The position numbers and the translations under genes were made by a program. 64,000 nucleotides of DNA. It comes from Bradyrhizobium oligotrophicum S58. GTDB lineage: Bacteria > Pseudomonadota > Alphaproteobacteria > Rhizobiales > Xanthobacteraceae. Under the pieces are notes generated by a model, which was given only the letters and a program-made list of their open reading frames with translations, ran no database searches and was not told where the DNA came from. Shown in pieces: positions 9,935 through 19,960 of the stretch. The first letter of the stretch is position 1. Every line of letters begins with the position of its first letter. The stretch covers positions 4,745,001-4,809,000 of the forward strand of contig NC_020453.1 in assembly GCF_000344805.1 (NCBI RefSeq). Reading direction: 5' to 3'.

Positions 9935-9972
9935 GAAACCGGTCGACCGCACGTGACGGATCGGCCGGTTTC
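9935..9972 (-). terminator. stem-loop downstream of acpP
   Basis: An inverted repeat (GAAACCGG on one arm, CCGGTTTC on the other, with further imperfect pairing inside) sits 20 bases past the acpP stop. In the direction of acpP transcription it is followed by TTGCTGTT. It resembles a weak intrinsic terminator or processing hairpin that would make acpP mRNA more abundant than the downstream fabF. The T tract is poor, so this is tentative. Confidence 0.5.
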
Positions 9973-9992
9973 GCACAACTCCCGCCTGAGCG

Positions 9993-10232
9993 TCAGCTCT
10001 TGGCGTTCTTCTCGAGGAACTTGGTGGCGTCGCCGACGGTCAGGATCGTTTCGGCGGCGTCGTCCGGAATCTCGCACCCGAACTCTTCCTCGAAGGCCAT
10101 GACGAGCTCGACCGTGTCGAGGCTGTCGGCACCGAGGTCGTCAATGAAGCTTGCGTTGTCGACCACTTTCTCGGGCTCGACACCAAGGTGTTCGACCACG
10201 ATCTTCTTAACCCGCTCGCCAATCTCACTCAT
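9993..10232 (-). CDS. acpP: acyl carrier protein
   Basis: A 79-residue acidic ACP that carries growing acyl chains on a 4'-phosphopantetheine arm during fatty-acid synthesis. The attachment serine is in the invariant [10 protein letters not shown] motif at about residues 35-44. The rest, including FIDDLGADS and [13 protein letters not shown], is textbook AcpP. GAGG lies eight bases before the ATG. It sits between fabG and fabF in the usual fab cluster order. Spacing to fabG is over 430 bases and a hairpin follows its stop, so it is probably also transcribed from its own promoter, as expected for a very abundant protein. Confidence 0.98.
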   Translation of the reverse strand: MSEIGERVKKIVVEHLGVEPEKVVDNASFIDDLGADSLDTVELVMAFEEEFGCEIPDDAAETILTVGDATKFLEKNAKS

Positions 10233-10668
10233 CGTTCAACCTCGTGCTTGTTCCTTTAAGACCCGACCCCCGGATGATCCGCGTCACCCCGGCCGTTAAA
10301 CTTCCTTCGCGATCGCGCAAAACCAGATTTGCCCCGCAGCGCCCCTTTACCGAAATTTGGCGGACAACTTGCGGTCCGAAAACTTCGGAAACGGGGCCAC
10401 TCACAAACTCCAATCCACACACTCCATAAGGCCGGTACGCCTCCGATCCAGAGCGCTCAAACAGGAACCCGGATCAGCAGCACCAGCCGACGGAGGCCCG
10501 GCGAACGATGGCAGCTTGCCCCGCCAATATACAGGGTTTGGAAATCCTGCAATGGCGTTCTTCGTGCCCCCATCAGCCGCCCGGTTACCATACACCCGAA
10601 TCATTGACCACACGGCCCACGATGGTCGGCGCGACGTCTTTTCGCCGCATTCCGAGCCGCGCAGGCGC
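10233..10668. other. 436-bp gap between acpP and fabG
   Basis: No coding region is recognised on either strand. The short frames across it have no family character. It should hold the acpP promoter (reading leftwards) and possibly the fabG terminator, but I do not find a convincing -35/-10 pair or intrinsic terminator. Confidence 0.5.
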
Positions 10669-11406
10669 CTAGATCATTGCCATGCCGCCATTGACGTGGA
10701 TGGTCTGCCCGGTGACGTAGGCCGCCTCGTTGGAGGCGAGGTACACCGCAGCTGCAGCAATATCCTCGGGCGTGCCGAGTCTCGCCGCCGGCACCTTGGC
10801 CAGGATGGTCTCGCGCTGCTTGTCGTTGAGGGCGTCCGTCATCGGCGTCTTGATGAAGCCGGGGGCGATACAGTTGGCGGTCACGCCGCGCTTGGCATAT
10901 TCCGCGCCGAGCGTCTTGATCATGCCGATGATGCCGGCCTTCGAAGCCGTGTAATTGCCCTGCCCCGGATTGCCGGTGACTCCGACGATCGACGTGATCG
11001 CGATGATGCGGCCGAAGCGCTTGCGCATCATCAGCTTGGTGGCGGCCCGCGAGAGGCGGAATGTCGCGGTCAGGTTGACCTTGATCACCTCGTCCCAATC
11101 CTCGTCGCGCAGCTGCACGAACAGGTTGTCGCGCGTGATGCCGGCGTTGGCGACGAGAATGTCGACCTGCCCCATGGCCTTTTCCGCAGCCGGCACCAGC
11201 GCCTCGACCTCGGCCGCGTCCGAAAGGTTGCAAGGCAGCACGTGCGCGCGGCTGCCCAGCTCGCCCGCCAGGGTCTCCAGCACCTCGCGCCGGGTGCCGG
11301 ACACGGCGACGGTCGCCCCCTGCGCGTGCAATGCCTTCGCGATTGCATTGCCGATGCCGCCGGTCGCGCCGGTGACCAGCGCGGTCCTGCCACTCAGATC
11401 GAACAT
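10669..11406 (-). CDS. fabG: 3-oxoacyl-ACP reductase
   Basis: FabG reduces beta-ketoacyl-ACP with NADPH in the first reductive step of each fatty-acid elongation cycle. The start MFDLSGRTALVTG gives 245 residues, normal for the family; the open frame extends upstream without conserved character. The NADP-binding TGATGGIG lies at residues 12-19, with VANAG near 88. The catalytic Ser is in ITSIVG, and the Tyr/Lys pair in NYTASKAGIIG (about residues 150-160). The end YVTGQTIHVNGGMAMI is classic FabG. It is 34 bases downstream of fabD in the same direction, so fabD-fabG is very likely one transcript. Confidence 0.97.
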   Translation of the reverse strand: MFDLSGRTALVTGATGGIGNAIAKALHAQGATVAVSGTRREVLETLAGELGSRAHVLPCNLSDAAEVEALVPAAEKAMGQVDILVANAGITRDNLFVQLRDEDWDEVIKVNLTATFRLSRAATKLMMRKRFGRIIAITSIVGVTGNPGQGNYTASKAGIIGMIKTLGAEYAKRGVTANCIAPGFIKTPMTDALNDKQRETILAKVPAARLGTPEDIAAAAVYLASNEAAYVTGQTIHVNGGMAMI

Positions 11407-11440
11407 TTGAACTCTCCTCACTGCCGCTACACGCAGCCCA

Positions 11441-12397
11441 TTACGCCGTTGCGGCGGCCAAAGCATCCTTGGCGCCGGCGATATCCGCCGGGCCGCCGAC
11501 GGCGACGCCGACGGCACCATCCGCGATCCGCTTGACCAGGCCGCTCAGCACCTTGCCGGCGCCGATCTCGAAGAAGCGCGTCACGCCCTGGCCAGCCATA
11601 TAGGCGATCGATTCGCGCCAGCGCACCGTACCCGTGACCTGCTCGACCAGACGACGGCGAATCTCGTCGGGATCGCTGATCGGCGCAGCCAGAACGTTCG
11701 ACACCAGCGGCGAGGCCGGGGCCTTGATGACGACCTTCGACAACGCCTCCGCCATCACGTCGGCGGCCGGCTGCATCAGCTTGCAATGGAACGGCGCGGA
11801 GACCGGCAGCAGCATGGCGCGCTTGGCGCCCTTGGCGCGGGCAATTTCAACGGCACGATCGACGGCAGCCTTGTTGCCCGAGACCACCACCTGGCCACCG
11901 CCATTGTCGTTCGCGGCCTGGCAGACCTCGCCCTGGGCAGCCTCTTCGGCCACGGCCATAGCTGCCTCGTAGTCCATCCCGAGCAGCGCGGCCATGGCGC
12001 CCACGCCTACCGGAACGGCCTTCTGCATCGCGCGCCCGCGCGTGCGCAGCAGGCGGGCGGTGTCGGCGATGGTCAGGCTGCCGGCGGCCGCCAGCGCCGA
12101 ATATTCCCCGAGGGAGTGCCCGGCCACGAACGCCGCGTCACGTCCGACCGAGAATCCGGCCTCGGCTTCCAGGACCCGCAGCGTCGCCATCGATACCGCC
12201 ATCAGGGCCGGCTGCGCATTCTCGGTAAGCTGCAGGGTCTCGGCAGGGCCTTCCCAGATGATGGCGGTGAGCTTCTCGCCCAGAGCGGCGTCGACTTCGT
12301 CGAACACGGCGCGCGCCGCCGGAAAAGCCTCTGCGAGTGCCTTGCCCATGCCGACGGCCTGGGACCCCTGCCCCGGAAAAGTGAATGCTGCCGTCAT
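11441..12397 (-). CDS. fabD: malonyl-CoA:ACP transacylase
   Basis: FabD moves malonyl from CoA to ACP, supplying the extender unit for fatty-acid synthesis. The 318-residue protein starts MTAAFTFPGQGSQAVGMG, the standard FabD N-terminus, with AAGGAGCGGCC before the ATG. The nucleophile Ser is in GHSLGEYSALAAAG (about residues 90-103). The active-site His is in SAPFHCKLM (about 203), and QVTGTVRWRESI follows. It is the first gene of the leftward fab series and is divergent from the ribosomal operon. The shared 368-bp region between them must hold both promoters. Confidence 0.97.
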   Translation of the reverse strand: MTAAFTFPGQGSQAVGMGKALAEAFPAARAVFDEVDAALGEKLTAIIWEGPAETLQLTENAQPALMAVSMATLRVLEAEAGFSVGRDAAFVAGHSLGEYSALAAAGSLTIADTARLLRTRGRAMQKAVPVGVGAMAALLGMDYEAAMAVAEEAAQGEVCQAANDNGGGQVVVSGNKAAVDRAVEIARAKGAKRAMLLPVSAPFHCKLMQPAADVMAEALSKVVIKAPASPLVSNVLAAPISDPDEIRRRLVEQVTGTVRWRESIAYMAGQGVTRFFEIGAGKVLSGLVKRIADGAVGVAVGGPADIAGAKDALAAATA

Positions 12398-12508
12398 GGC
12401 CGCTCCTTGAACGTTCCAAAATCCCTGGAATTCGGTAACTTTGGCCGGAAAGACACTGGCCAGGGCCGTGATGTCAAGCGCGTGACAGGCGCAATTCGAC
12501 CACTTTCC

Positions 12509-12537
12509 CTTGCCTTGGCCCCGAAAACCGGTATATA
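12509..12537 (+). promoter_or_regulatory. probable sigma-70-type promoter of the rpsF operon
   Basis: CTTGCC, a 17-base spacer and TATATA form a good alphaproteobacterial housekeeping promoter reading toward rpsF. Its predicted start site leaves an untranslated leader of about 220 bases before the rpsF ATG. The reading is by eye only. Confidence 0.55.
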
Positions 12538-12544
12538 GTGCCCC

Positions 12545-12765
12545 ATCCGTGGATCCCGAGCCGGGAGCTGAACGGACGGTCCCAGCAAATTCACCGTGCT
12601 ACTCCTGGATCACCATCTCCGGGATTTCCAGGCGAGTTTGATGTGGCAGGGCCAGTCGGCCCGTCGTCCCGTGTTCCCGCCTTCTGAGCTGACGTCTGCG
12701 AGTCCTTTCCTTGAGGGCTCGAAGGGCTTGACGCCGGGGTTCGCGCCAACTTGGAAAGGACAGCC
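12545..12765 (+). promoter_or_regulatory. long 5' leader of rpsF, possible r-protein regulatory RNA
   Basis: About 220 untranslated bases lie between the probable promoter and the rpsF start. Several short complementary segments are present, such as CCTGGA with TCCAGG. In many bacteria the rpsF leader contains an S6:S18-binding hairpin used for autoregulation. Its presence here is inference from position; I could not demonstrate the specific motif. It ends with GGAAAGGA as the ribosome binding site. Confidence 0.3.
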
Positions 12766-13233
12766 ATGCCGCTTTACGAGCATGTTTTTCTCGCGCGTCA
12801 GGACGCGAGCACCCAGCAGGTGGAAGAACTGACGGCACAGGTGACGGGCATCGTCGAAGGTCTCGGCGGCAAGATCACCAAGACCGAGAATTGGGGCGTT
12901 CGCTCCCTCACCTACCGCATGAACAAGAACCGCAAGGCGCACTTCGTGCTGCTCAACATCGACGCGCCGTCCGCGGCGATCGCCGAGATCGAGCGCCAGG
13001 AGCGGATCAGCGAAGACGTGATCCGCTACCTCAGCGTCCGCGTCGACGAGCTCGAGGAAGGCCCCTCGGCGATGATGCGCAAGGCCGATCGCGACCGTGA
13101 GCGCGACGACCGCGGCGGCGGCTTCCGTGGCGAGCGCGATGGCGGCGGTTTCCGCGGTGATCGTGGCGACCGCGGTGATCGTGGTCCCCCGCGCCGTCCC
13201 CGTGACGAAGAAACTGCTGCGGACGAGGAGTAA
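12766..13233 (+). CDS. rpsF: 30S ribosomal protein S6
   Basis: S6 binds S18 and the central domain of 16S rRNA on the 30S platform. The start [13 protein letters not shown] is the conserved N-terminus; it has GGAAAGGA upstream, and a GTG five codons earlier is not needed. The globular domain occupies residues 1-95. It is followed by an unusual-looking but family-typical Arg/Gly/Asp-rich tail of about 60 residues (repeats such as GGGFRGERD and RGDRGDRG), longer than the acidic tail of E. coli S6. Total length is 155 residues. It is followed five bases later by rpsR, as in nearly all bacteria. Confidence 0.97.
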   Translation: MPLYEHVFLARQDASTQQVEELTAQVTGIVEGLGGKITKTENWGVRSLTYRMNKNRKAHFVLLNIDAPSAAIAEIERQERISEDVIRYLSVRVDELEEGPSAMMRKADRDRERDDRGGGFRGERDGGGFRGDRGDRGDRGPPRRPRDEETAADEE

Positions 13234-13238
13234 GATCA

Positions 13239-13478
13239 ATGGCTGAAGCCCCCGCACGTCGTCCGTTCTTCCGCCGCCGCAAGACCTGCCCGTTCACGGG
13301 TCCGAATGCGCCGAAGATCGACTACAAGGACTCCAAGCTGCTGATGCGTTACGTATCCGAGCGCGGCAAGATCGTGCCGAGCCGCATCACGGCCGTGTCC
13401 GCCAAGAAGCAGCGTGAGCTGGCGCGCGCCATCAAGCGCGCCCGCTTCCTGGGCCTGCTGCCCTACGTCATTCGCTGA
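13239..13478 (+). CDS. rpsR: 30S ribosomal protein S18
   Basis: A 79-residue basic protein that binds S6 and helps form the 30S platform. Family signatures [32 protein letters not shown] and [19 protein letters not shown] are all present. It starts five bases after rpsF, so the two are translated from one message. No gene fusion or zinc-ligand variant is apparent. Confidence 0.98.
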   Translation: MAEAPARRPFFRRRKTCPFTGPNAPKIDYKDSKLLMRYVSERGKIVPSRITAVSAKKQRELARAIKRARFLGLLPYVIR

Positions 13479-13610
13479 TTGTCGGCATTGGATCGGCGGC
13501 CTCGCGCCGCCGGTTCGTTCTCCTGAGTTTTCATAAGGCTCCCGGGTCATCCGGCTGCCGATGGTTGGGGCGAGTGCGCCTCTAACCGCTCGAAAGGAGC
13601 GGGACAGCTG

Positions 13611-14561
13611 ATGATCGGACTGCTTCTCATCGCGCTCGCGGCAGGTGCTGCCTCCGCCGTCATGTTCGCCTCGACGGCGTCGGGCGCGATGATTTCGCTC
13701 GTCCTTGCGCTGCTCGCTCCCGTGCCGCTGATGGTCGCCAGCATCGCCTGGGGCCGCATCTGCGCTGCCATCGGCGGCCTCGCAGCAACGGCTTGCGTGC
13801 TGGCCATCTTCGGCTTCGAGCGCGGTCTGGTCTTTGCCACTTCGGTGACGTTGCCGGCCTGGTGGCTCGGCCACCTCGTGCTGCTCGGGCGGCCGACCAC
13901 CGCCCCATCCGGCCCGGACGGCGTCGAATGGTACCCTGCCGGCAACATTCTGCTCTGGATCGCGGTGATCGCCGCGGTGATCGTCGCGTTCTCCTTCGGC
14001 ACGGACATGTCGGCGACGAATCAGGGCATGAGGCGGCTGTTGACGCGCGTGCTCGCCAACACCGTCACCGCGCCCGACGTCGTCGACATTCCCCGGCTGG
14101 TCGAGATGCTGGTCTTCATGGCGCCCCCGATCGCGGCGATGATCATGACGACGATCCTCACGCTCAACCTGCTGACGGCGGCGAAGATCACGGCGATTTC
14201 CGGCCGGCTGATGCGCCCCTGGCCGCGCCTGAGGGATACCAAGCTGCCGCTGATGACCATTCCCGCGCTGTTCGCGATCATCGGCTTCTGCTTTCCGGAC
14301 GGGCTGATCGGCATGCTGGCGCGGATCGCCGCCGCGACGCTCCTGACCGCCTATGCGCTCACCGGCCTTGCGGTTCTCCATACCCTGACCTTGCCGATGA
14401 GAACGCGCCCGCTCTGGCTCGGCCTCGCCTACGCCCTGCTGCTCACCTTCATCTGGCCGGTGCCGATGCTGGCGATGATCGCCCTCGGGCTCGCCGACGC
14501 CGCCTTCGACCTCCGCCGCCGTTTCGGCCCGCGGCAGCCGCCGCCGTTGCCGGTGCCGTAA
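13611..14561 (+). CDS. DUF2232 polytopic membrane protein between rpsR and rplI
   Basis: A 316-residue integral membrane protein with about eight hydrophobic helices spread over its full length, from LLLIALAAGAASAVMFAS at the N-terminus to the last pair near residues 265-300. It matches the DUF2232/YybS-like family I associate with this position in Rhizobiales; its molecular function is unknown. A strong GAAAGGAG precedes the ATG. It sits inside the ribosomal protein operon, 132 bases after rpsR and 48 bases before rplI, on the same strand, so it is probably co-expressed with S6, S18 and L9. Family assignment is from position and topology rather than a diagnostic motif. Confidence 0.8.
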   Translation: MIGLLLIALAAGAASAVMFASTASGAMISLVLALLAPVPLMVASIAWGRICAAIGGLAATACVLAIFGFERGLVFATSVTLPAWWLGHLVLLGRPTTAPSGPDGVEWYPAGNILLWIAVIAAVIVAFSFGTDMSATNQGMRRLLTRVLANTVTAPDVVDIPRLVEMLVFMAPPIAAMIMTTILTLNLLTAAKITAISGRLMRPWPRLRDTKLPLMTIPALFAIIGFCFPDGLIGMLARIAAATLLTAYALTGLAVLHTLTLPMRTRPLWLGLAYALLLTFIWPVPMLAMIALGLADAAFDLRRRFGPRQPPPLPVP

Positions 14562-14609
14562 GAGATTCACCTCAACCAACCGTATCCGAACATCACAAGG
14601 AGAACATCG

Positions 14610-15203
14610 ATGGAAGTCATTCTGCTGGAACGTGTCGCCAAGCTCGGCCAGATGGGCGAGATCGTGAAGGTCAAGGACGGGTTCGCCCGCAACTTCCTGC
14701 TGAAGCGCAAGAAGGCGCTGCGGGCCACGGCCGAGAACAAGGCCAAGTATGAGGGCATGAAGGCAGACCTCGAGGCCAACAACATCAAGGCCAAGGGCGA
14801 GGCGGCCAAGGTCGCCGAGAAGATCGACGGCCGCGACATCGTCATCATCCGCCAGGCCTCCGAATCCGGCCAGCTGTTCGGCTCGGTCTCGGTCCGTGAC
14901 ATCGTCGTGGCGCTCGCCGCCGACGGCATCACCGTGAGCCGTCCGCAGGTCTGGCTCGACGCGCCGATCAAGGCGATCGGCAAGCAGAAGATCACCATCG
15001 CGATCCACCCGGAGGTCGAGACCTCGGTCACCGTGACGATCGCCCGCAGCGCCGACGAAGCCGAGCGCATCAAGCGCGGCGAGGACATCTCGACCCGCCA
15101 GGAAGACCGCGACGCGGCCGCCGAGGCGATCGCCGCCGCCGGCGAGTTCTTCGATCCGGAGGCCCAGGACGAGGGCACCGCCGACGAGGCCGCTCAGCAA
15201 TAA
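14610..15203 (+). CDS. rplI: 50S ribosomal protein L9
   Basis: L9 binds 23S rRNA near the base of the L1 stalk and projects along the ribosome, affecting frame maintenance. The N-terminal domain is clear: [16 protein letters not shown], then [18 protein letters not shown], the L9 signature. A long connecting helix and the C-terminal domain ([10 protein letters not shown], then [13 protein letters not shown]) follow. At 197 residues it is longer than E. coli L9 (149) because of an acidic C-terminal extension, which is common in Rhizobiales. AAGGAG is placed correctly before the ATG. A strong terminator follows. Confidence 0.97.
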   Translation: MEVILLERVAKLGQMGEIVKVKDGFARNFLLKRKKALRATAENKAKYEGMKADLEANNIKAKGEAAKVAEKIDGRDIVIIRQASESGQLFGSVSVRDIVVALAADGITVSRPQVWLDAPIKAIGKQKITIAIHPEVETSVTVTIARSADEAERIKRGEDISTRQEDRDAAAEAIAAAGEFFDPEAQDEGTADEAAQQ

Positions 15204-15225
15204 GCGCCCCCGACCACAGGCAGAA

Positions 15226-15256
15226 AAGCCCGGCTCACCGAGCCGGGCTTTTTTTG
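15226..15256 (+). terminator. intrinsic terminator after rplI
   Basis: A perfect AAGCCCGGCT/AGCCGGGCTT stem with a CACCG loop is followed by a run of seven or more T. It is the clearest Rho-independent terminator in the window. The opposite strand also has TTTT after the stem, so it can serve the convergent gene ending at 15262 as well. Confidence 0.92.
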
Positions 15257-15261
15257 TCGTC

Positions 15262-16107
15262 TCATCGCGACGGTGACGATGGCACCGAAGGATCATCAGC
15301 ACTGCTCGAGGGCACCGACTGAGTGGTGGTCGGTGCCGGCGTGACCGGCGGAACCGGATCGGAGCGCAGCGCAGGAGCGGCGTCGCTCGATCGCGGCGGG
15401 TCGACCCGCGGCGGCTCGGAGCGCGCCGCATTGTCGTCGCGCGACGCCGCAGGCCGGGTCGCGCCGGTCGGCTCGCTGCTCGTGTCCTCCGAGGCCGCGC
15501 CCTCCTGGGCCGGCTTCTTGCGCTTGCCGTGTCTGCCCTTCGTTGCCGGCGCCCGGCCTTCGCCTTCCGCGGCCGGAGCCCCGCCATCCCTGGCCTCCGG
15601 CGCCGCCTCGGGCTTTGCTTCAGCCGGCGCGGACCGTTCGGATCGCTTGGAATGATGGCCCGAGCGGCGGCGCGGCTCGGACGGATTGGCAGCGTCATCA
15701 GCCTGGGCAGGCTTGGCCTCGGACGGCTTGGCCTCGGGCGGCTCGGTCGCGGCCGATCGCGCACGGCGCTCGGACCGCGTCTCCTTGCCGTCCTTCCCGT
15801 CTTTGCCGGAATGACCCATGTAGCGGGCATCGGCTGCGCCGTTGGAAACCAGATAGTTGGCGAGCACGTTCGCCATCTCGGGGCTCGTCGTATAATGCTG
15901 CCGCAAGAATCCGGGCAGCGAGCTTGCCGACGTGTTCTTGGCAAGACCGCGCGGCGACTTGTGGCAGACCACGCACGTCCCGTTATAGATCTGAGACGGT
16001 GACTTGCCCGCGTCGAGATTCTCCTGCGCCGCAGCCCCGCCTGCGAACATCACGCAGAACACGGCCACCGCCGTCGCCAAATTGAGCGCTCGGCCCACCA
16101 TCCTCAT
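15262..16107 (-). CDS. exported c-type-cytochrome-like protein with long charged low-complexity tail
   Basis: A 281-residue protein with a signal peptide (LNLATAVAVFCVMFAGGAAAQ) and one heme-c attachment motif, CVVCH, at about residue 48. SPRGLAKNT and PEMANVLANYLVSNG follow, the latter giving a possible Met ligand. After residue about 105 the protein becomes a Lys/Arg/Glu/Ala/Pro-rich low-complexity tail that fills more than half its length. The exact start is uncertain: ATG at 16107, or the ATG at 16101, which has better spacing from GGAGA. It is likely periplasmic; no redox partner is encoded nearby. The electron-transfer role is inferred from the single CXXCH only. Confidence 0.75.
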   Translation of the reverse strand: MRMVGRALNLATAVAVFCVMFAGGAAAQENLDAGKSPSQIYNGTCVVCHKSPRGLAKNTSASSLPGFLRQHYTTSPEMANVLANYLVSNGAADARYMGHSGKDGKDGKETRSERRARSAATEPPEAKPSEAKPAQADDAANPSEPRRRSGHHSKRSERSAPAEAKPEAAPEARDGGAPAAEGEGRAPATKGRHGKRKKPAQEGAASEDTSSEPTGATRPAASRDDNAARSEPPRVDPPRSSDAAPALRSDPVPPVTPAPTTTQSVPSSSADDPSVPSSPSR

Positions 16108-16408
16108 TCTCCAGCTATGGTTTCGCCCACGCGGTGCCGTCTCTGCCCAACACGAGCTGCCGTGTTCCTCGCGACCGGCGGCCGCCTTTTTAGCGAATTG
16201 ACGAGGGAATGAAAGCGCACAGATGTCCCTGCGCCGAGATGTCCATCGCTCAATCTCATTCGCGAAGTAACCGCTTTGTGTCCCACCGAGTGGCACCGCA
16301 TATGCCCGCTGACTAACATAGATTGATGACGAATGGGAACCTATCGGTGCTCCACGCGTCGAATGCGACGTCCGGGAAAGTCAGCATCTCACGGGGATAG
16401 CTCGTCAG
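16108..16408. other. divergent 301-bp intergenic region
   Basis: This lies between the cytochrome-like gene (leftward) and the cyclopropane synthase locus (rightward), so it should hold both promoters. No gene or repeat was recognised. GGGGATAG around 16394 may serve as a ribosome binding site for the rightward gene. Confidence 0.45.
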
Positions 16409-17666
16409 GTGGTGTGGATGGACCGTTTGCTGCGTCGTCTCTTGAGCCGCTTCATCCGTCGTGGATCGATCAGCTTCACGACCGCCGATGGCGCGACGTT
16501 CCGCTGCGGAGATGGCACCGGGATGCCGATCGCGGCGAGGTTCCTGACCCATGCGGCCGAGCGCCGGGTCCTGACCAACCCTGAGCTCGCGCTCGGCGAA
16601 ATCTACATGGACGGCTCCTTCATCGTCCAACAAGGCTCGATTGCCGACCTCCTTGCCGTCGTGATGGACCAGCCCGCAATCGTGCCCGAATGGGCGAAGG
16701 CGCAGTGGTGGCTTCGCCGCGTGATCCGTCACCTGCGCCAGCTCAACATCAGGCGGCGCGCGCCAGAACGTCGCCCATCACTACGATCTCGACAGCCGGC
16801 TCTACACGCTGTTCCTCGACGCCGACTGGCAATATTCCTGCGCCTATTTCGAGCACGCCGGCGCGACGCTCGAGGACGCCCAGTCTGCCAAGAAGCGCCA
16901 TGTCGCGGCCAAGCTGCTGATCGACCGCAACGACCGCGTGCTCGACATCGGCTGCGGCTGGGGCGGTCTCGGGCTCTATCTCGCCGAGATCCTCGGCGCC
17001 GAGGTCACCGGCGTGACGCTGTCGAGCGAGCAGTTGCAGGTCGCCAATGCCCGGGCCAGGGACAGACATCTCGCAGGCTCTGCTCGCTTCCTGTTGCAGG
17101 ACTATCGCGACGTGCCCGGCACGTTCGACCGCATCGTCTCGGTCGGCATGTTCGAGCATGTCGGCGTCGCCTTCTACAAAGCCTTCTTCCGCCGCTGCGC
17201 CGAGCTGCTCGACGATAACGGCATCATGGTGCTGCATTCGATCGGACGCTCGGACGGACCCGACGCCACCAACCCCTGGATCACCAAATACATCTTTCCG
17301 GGCTGCTACCTCCCGGCGCTGTCCGAGGTGTTGCCGGCGATCGAGCAGGCCGGGCTGCTGGTGTGCGACATCGAGATCCTGCGGCTGCATTATGCGGAGA
17401 CGCTGAAGGCGTGGCGCGAGCGCTTCATGGCCCGCCGCAGGGAGGCCATCCAGCTCTATGACGAGCGCTTCGCGCGGATGTGGGAATTCTATCTTGCGGC
17501 GTCGGAGATGGCATTCCGCAAGCAGAACCTGATGAACTTCCAGATCCAGCTGACCAAGCGCCAGGGTATCGTTCCGATGACGCGCGACTACATCCACCGC
17601 GAAGAAGCCCGGCTGCGCGGCATCGAACGTCGTACCCGTCCGGCGCTGCGGATGGCCGGCGAGTAG
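16409..17666 (+). pseudogene. cfa: cyclopropane-fatty-acyl-phospholipid synthase, frameshifted
   Basis: Two overlapping frames together make one full-length enzyme of about 419 residues that would methylenate unsaturated phospholipid acyl chains with SAM. The first frame (GTG 16409 or ATG 16418) gives the N-terminal domain MDRLLRRLLSRFIRRGSI through VIRHLRQLN. Near 16750-16770, inside a GC-alternating run, homology jumps by one base into the third frame. It continues ARQNVAHHYDLDSRLY, DWQYSCAYFEH, the SAM motif LDIGCGWGGLGLYLAE, SVGMFEHVG and the end at 17666. The shift corresponds to one extra base. If real, the gene yields a truncated N-terminal domain followed by nonsense to 17218. A sequencing or assembly error in a GC run is equally possible. 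Confidence 0.85.
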
Positions 17667-17996
17667 CGCGCGAGGCGGCTGTCGATGCGCCAAACTCGGC
17701 CAGCATCGTGCGCCACCACATCCCCTTGCCGTTATGGATCCAGGGTCGGCGCCGCGACGGCGCTCACGGGGCCTCCCGGCTTCCCCGGGGCCACAAGGGA
17801 ATGTCGAGCGGCGACCGTGCAGGATCCGTCGAGCACTCTTCTTCAGTTCTGCTTCGGCCTCAATCTCAAGCTGATCGGACGACGATCTACATCTCAAACA
17901 CGAAATGCTGGCCATTCGTCTCAAATTTTCAGACAGAATGTGCAGTCTGTGAACTGGCTCACAGACCCCGGGAGAGTCCGGCCGTAATCTCCCGGC
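17667..17996. other. 330-bp intergenic region with two hairpins at its end
   Basis: No protein-coding gene recognised. The last 60 bases contain two adjacent perfect inverted repeats (17945-17966 and 17968-17995) described separately. The stretch 17820-17950 is less GC-rich than the surroundings and may carry a promoter for the small ORF that follows. Confidence 0.4.
17945..17995 (+). promoter_or_regulatory. pair of perfect inverted repeats upstream of a mini membrane ORF
   Basis: GTCTGTGA-six bases-TCACAGAC (17945-17966) is followed immediately by CCGGGAGA-twelve bases-TCTCCCGG (17968-17995). The second ends one base before an ATG at 17997. They could be a dimeric-repressor operator followed by an RNA hairpin that hides the translation start, or tandem stem-loops. 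Function is unknown. Confidence 0.4.
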
Positions 17997-18119
17997 ATGT
18001 CCCAGAGCCCGACCCGAGCCATGTTGGAACCCAAGACCGACTTCAGCACCGACTACGCGCTGATTGCCGCCGGCGTTGGCGCTTCCATCATCGCCCTGCT
18101 CTATCTGCTGCTGGTCTGA
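17997..18119 (+). CDS. 40-residue putative single-helix membrane protein
   Basis: A short frame reading MSQSPTRAMLEPKTDFSTDY and then a clean hydrophobic helix (ALIAAGVGASIIALLYLLLV) that ends the protein. An internal Met at 18021 gives a 32-residue version. The strict polar/hydrophobic division and third-position GC look like a real tail-anchored mini-protein rather than noise. The ribosome binding site is not obvious, and the start follows a perfect hairpin. I do not recognise a family. It stands alone between the broken cfa locus and dnaB. Confidence 0.5.
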   Translation: MSQSPTRAMLEPKTDFSTDYALIAAGVGASIIALLYLLLV

Positions 18120-18409
18120 CGCATCGCGCAGATCCGTCGGCAGCAGCCGCACGCTTCGGCGCGCCGGCTTCTCCTCGCGTCTCGTGACATTATGCCAGCG
18201 CGCGGCAGGTCTCGCACCGTGATTGCACCGGAGTTCCGCTCCATGATGCGCGGTCGCGCGCACGCCTGCTCTCGTCAAGCACAGCATCTGGCGAGTCCGG
18301 ATTCATCCACCAGATTTAGCGGACGGTGAATAGCGGCCAGCTTTTGCTTTCGCTCAGGCCGCGACTGGCGCTTTATCCCCTCCCAATCAAAACTGCTAAA
18401 CACGCGGTC

Positions 18410-19915
<1,506 letters not shown>

Positions 19916-19960
19916 CCGTGTGCGGTTGAACGGCGACGCTGCGGCGCGTAAAAGCGCCAC

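Noticed and set aside
13236..15944. 902-codon minus-strand frame over rpsR, DUF2232 and rplI
   Set aside because: Antisense to a conserved ribosomal operon and rich in Arg/Gly/Asp/His; explained by codon bias.
16409..17666. Programmed frameshifting as explanation for the split cfa gene
   Set aside because: No slippery heptamer or downstream pseudoknot seen, and the family is not known to use recoding; a mutation or an assembly indel is simpler.
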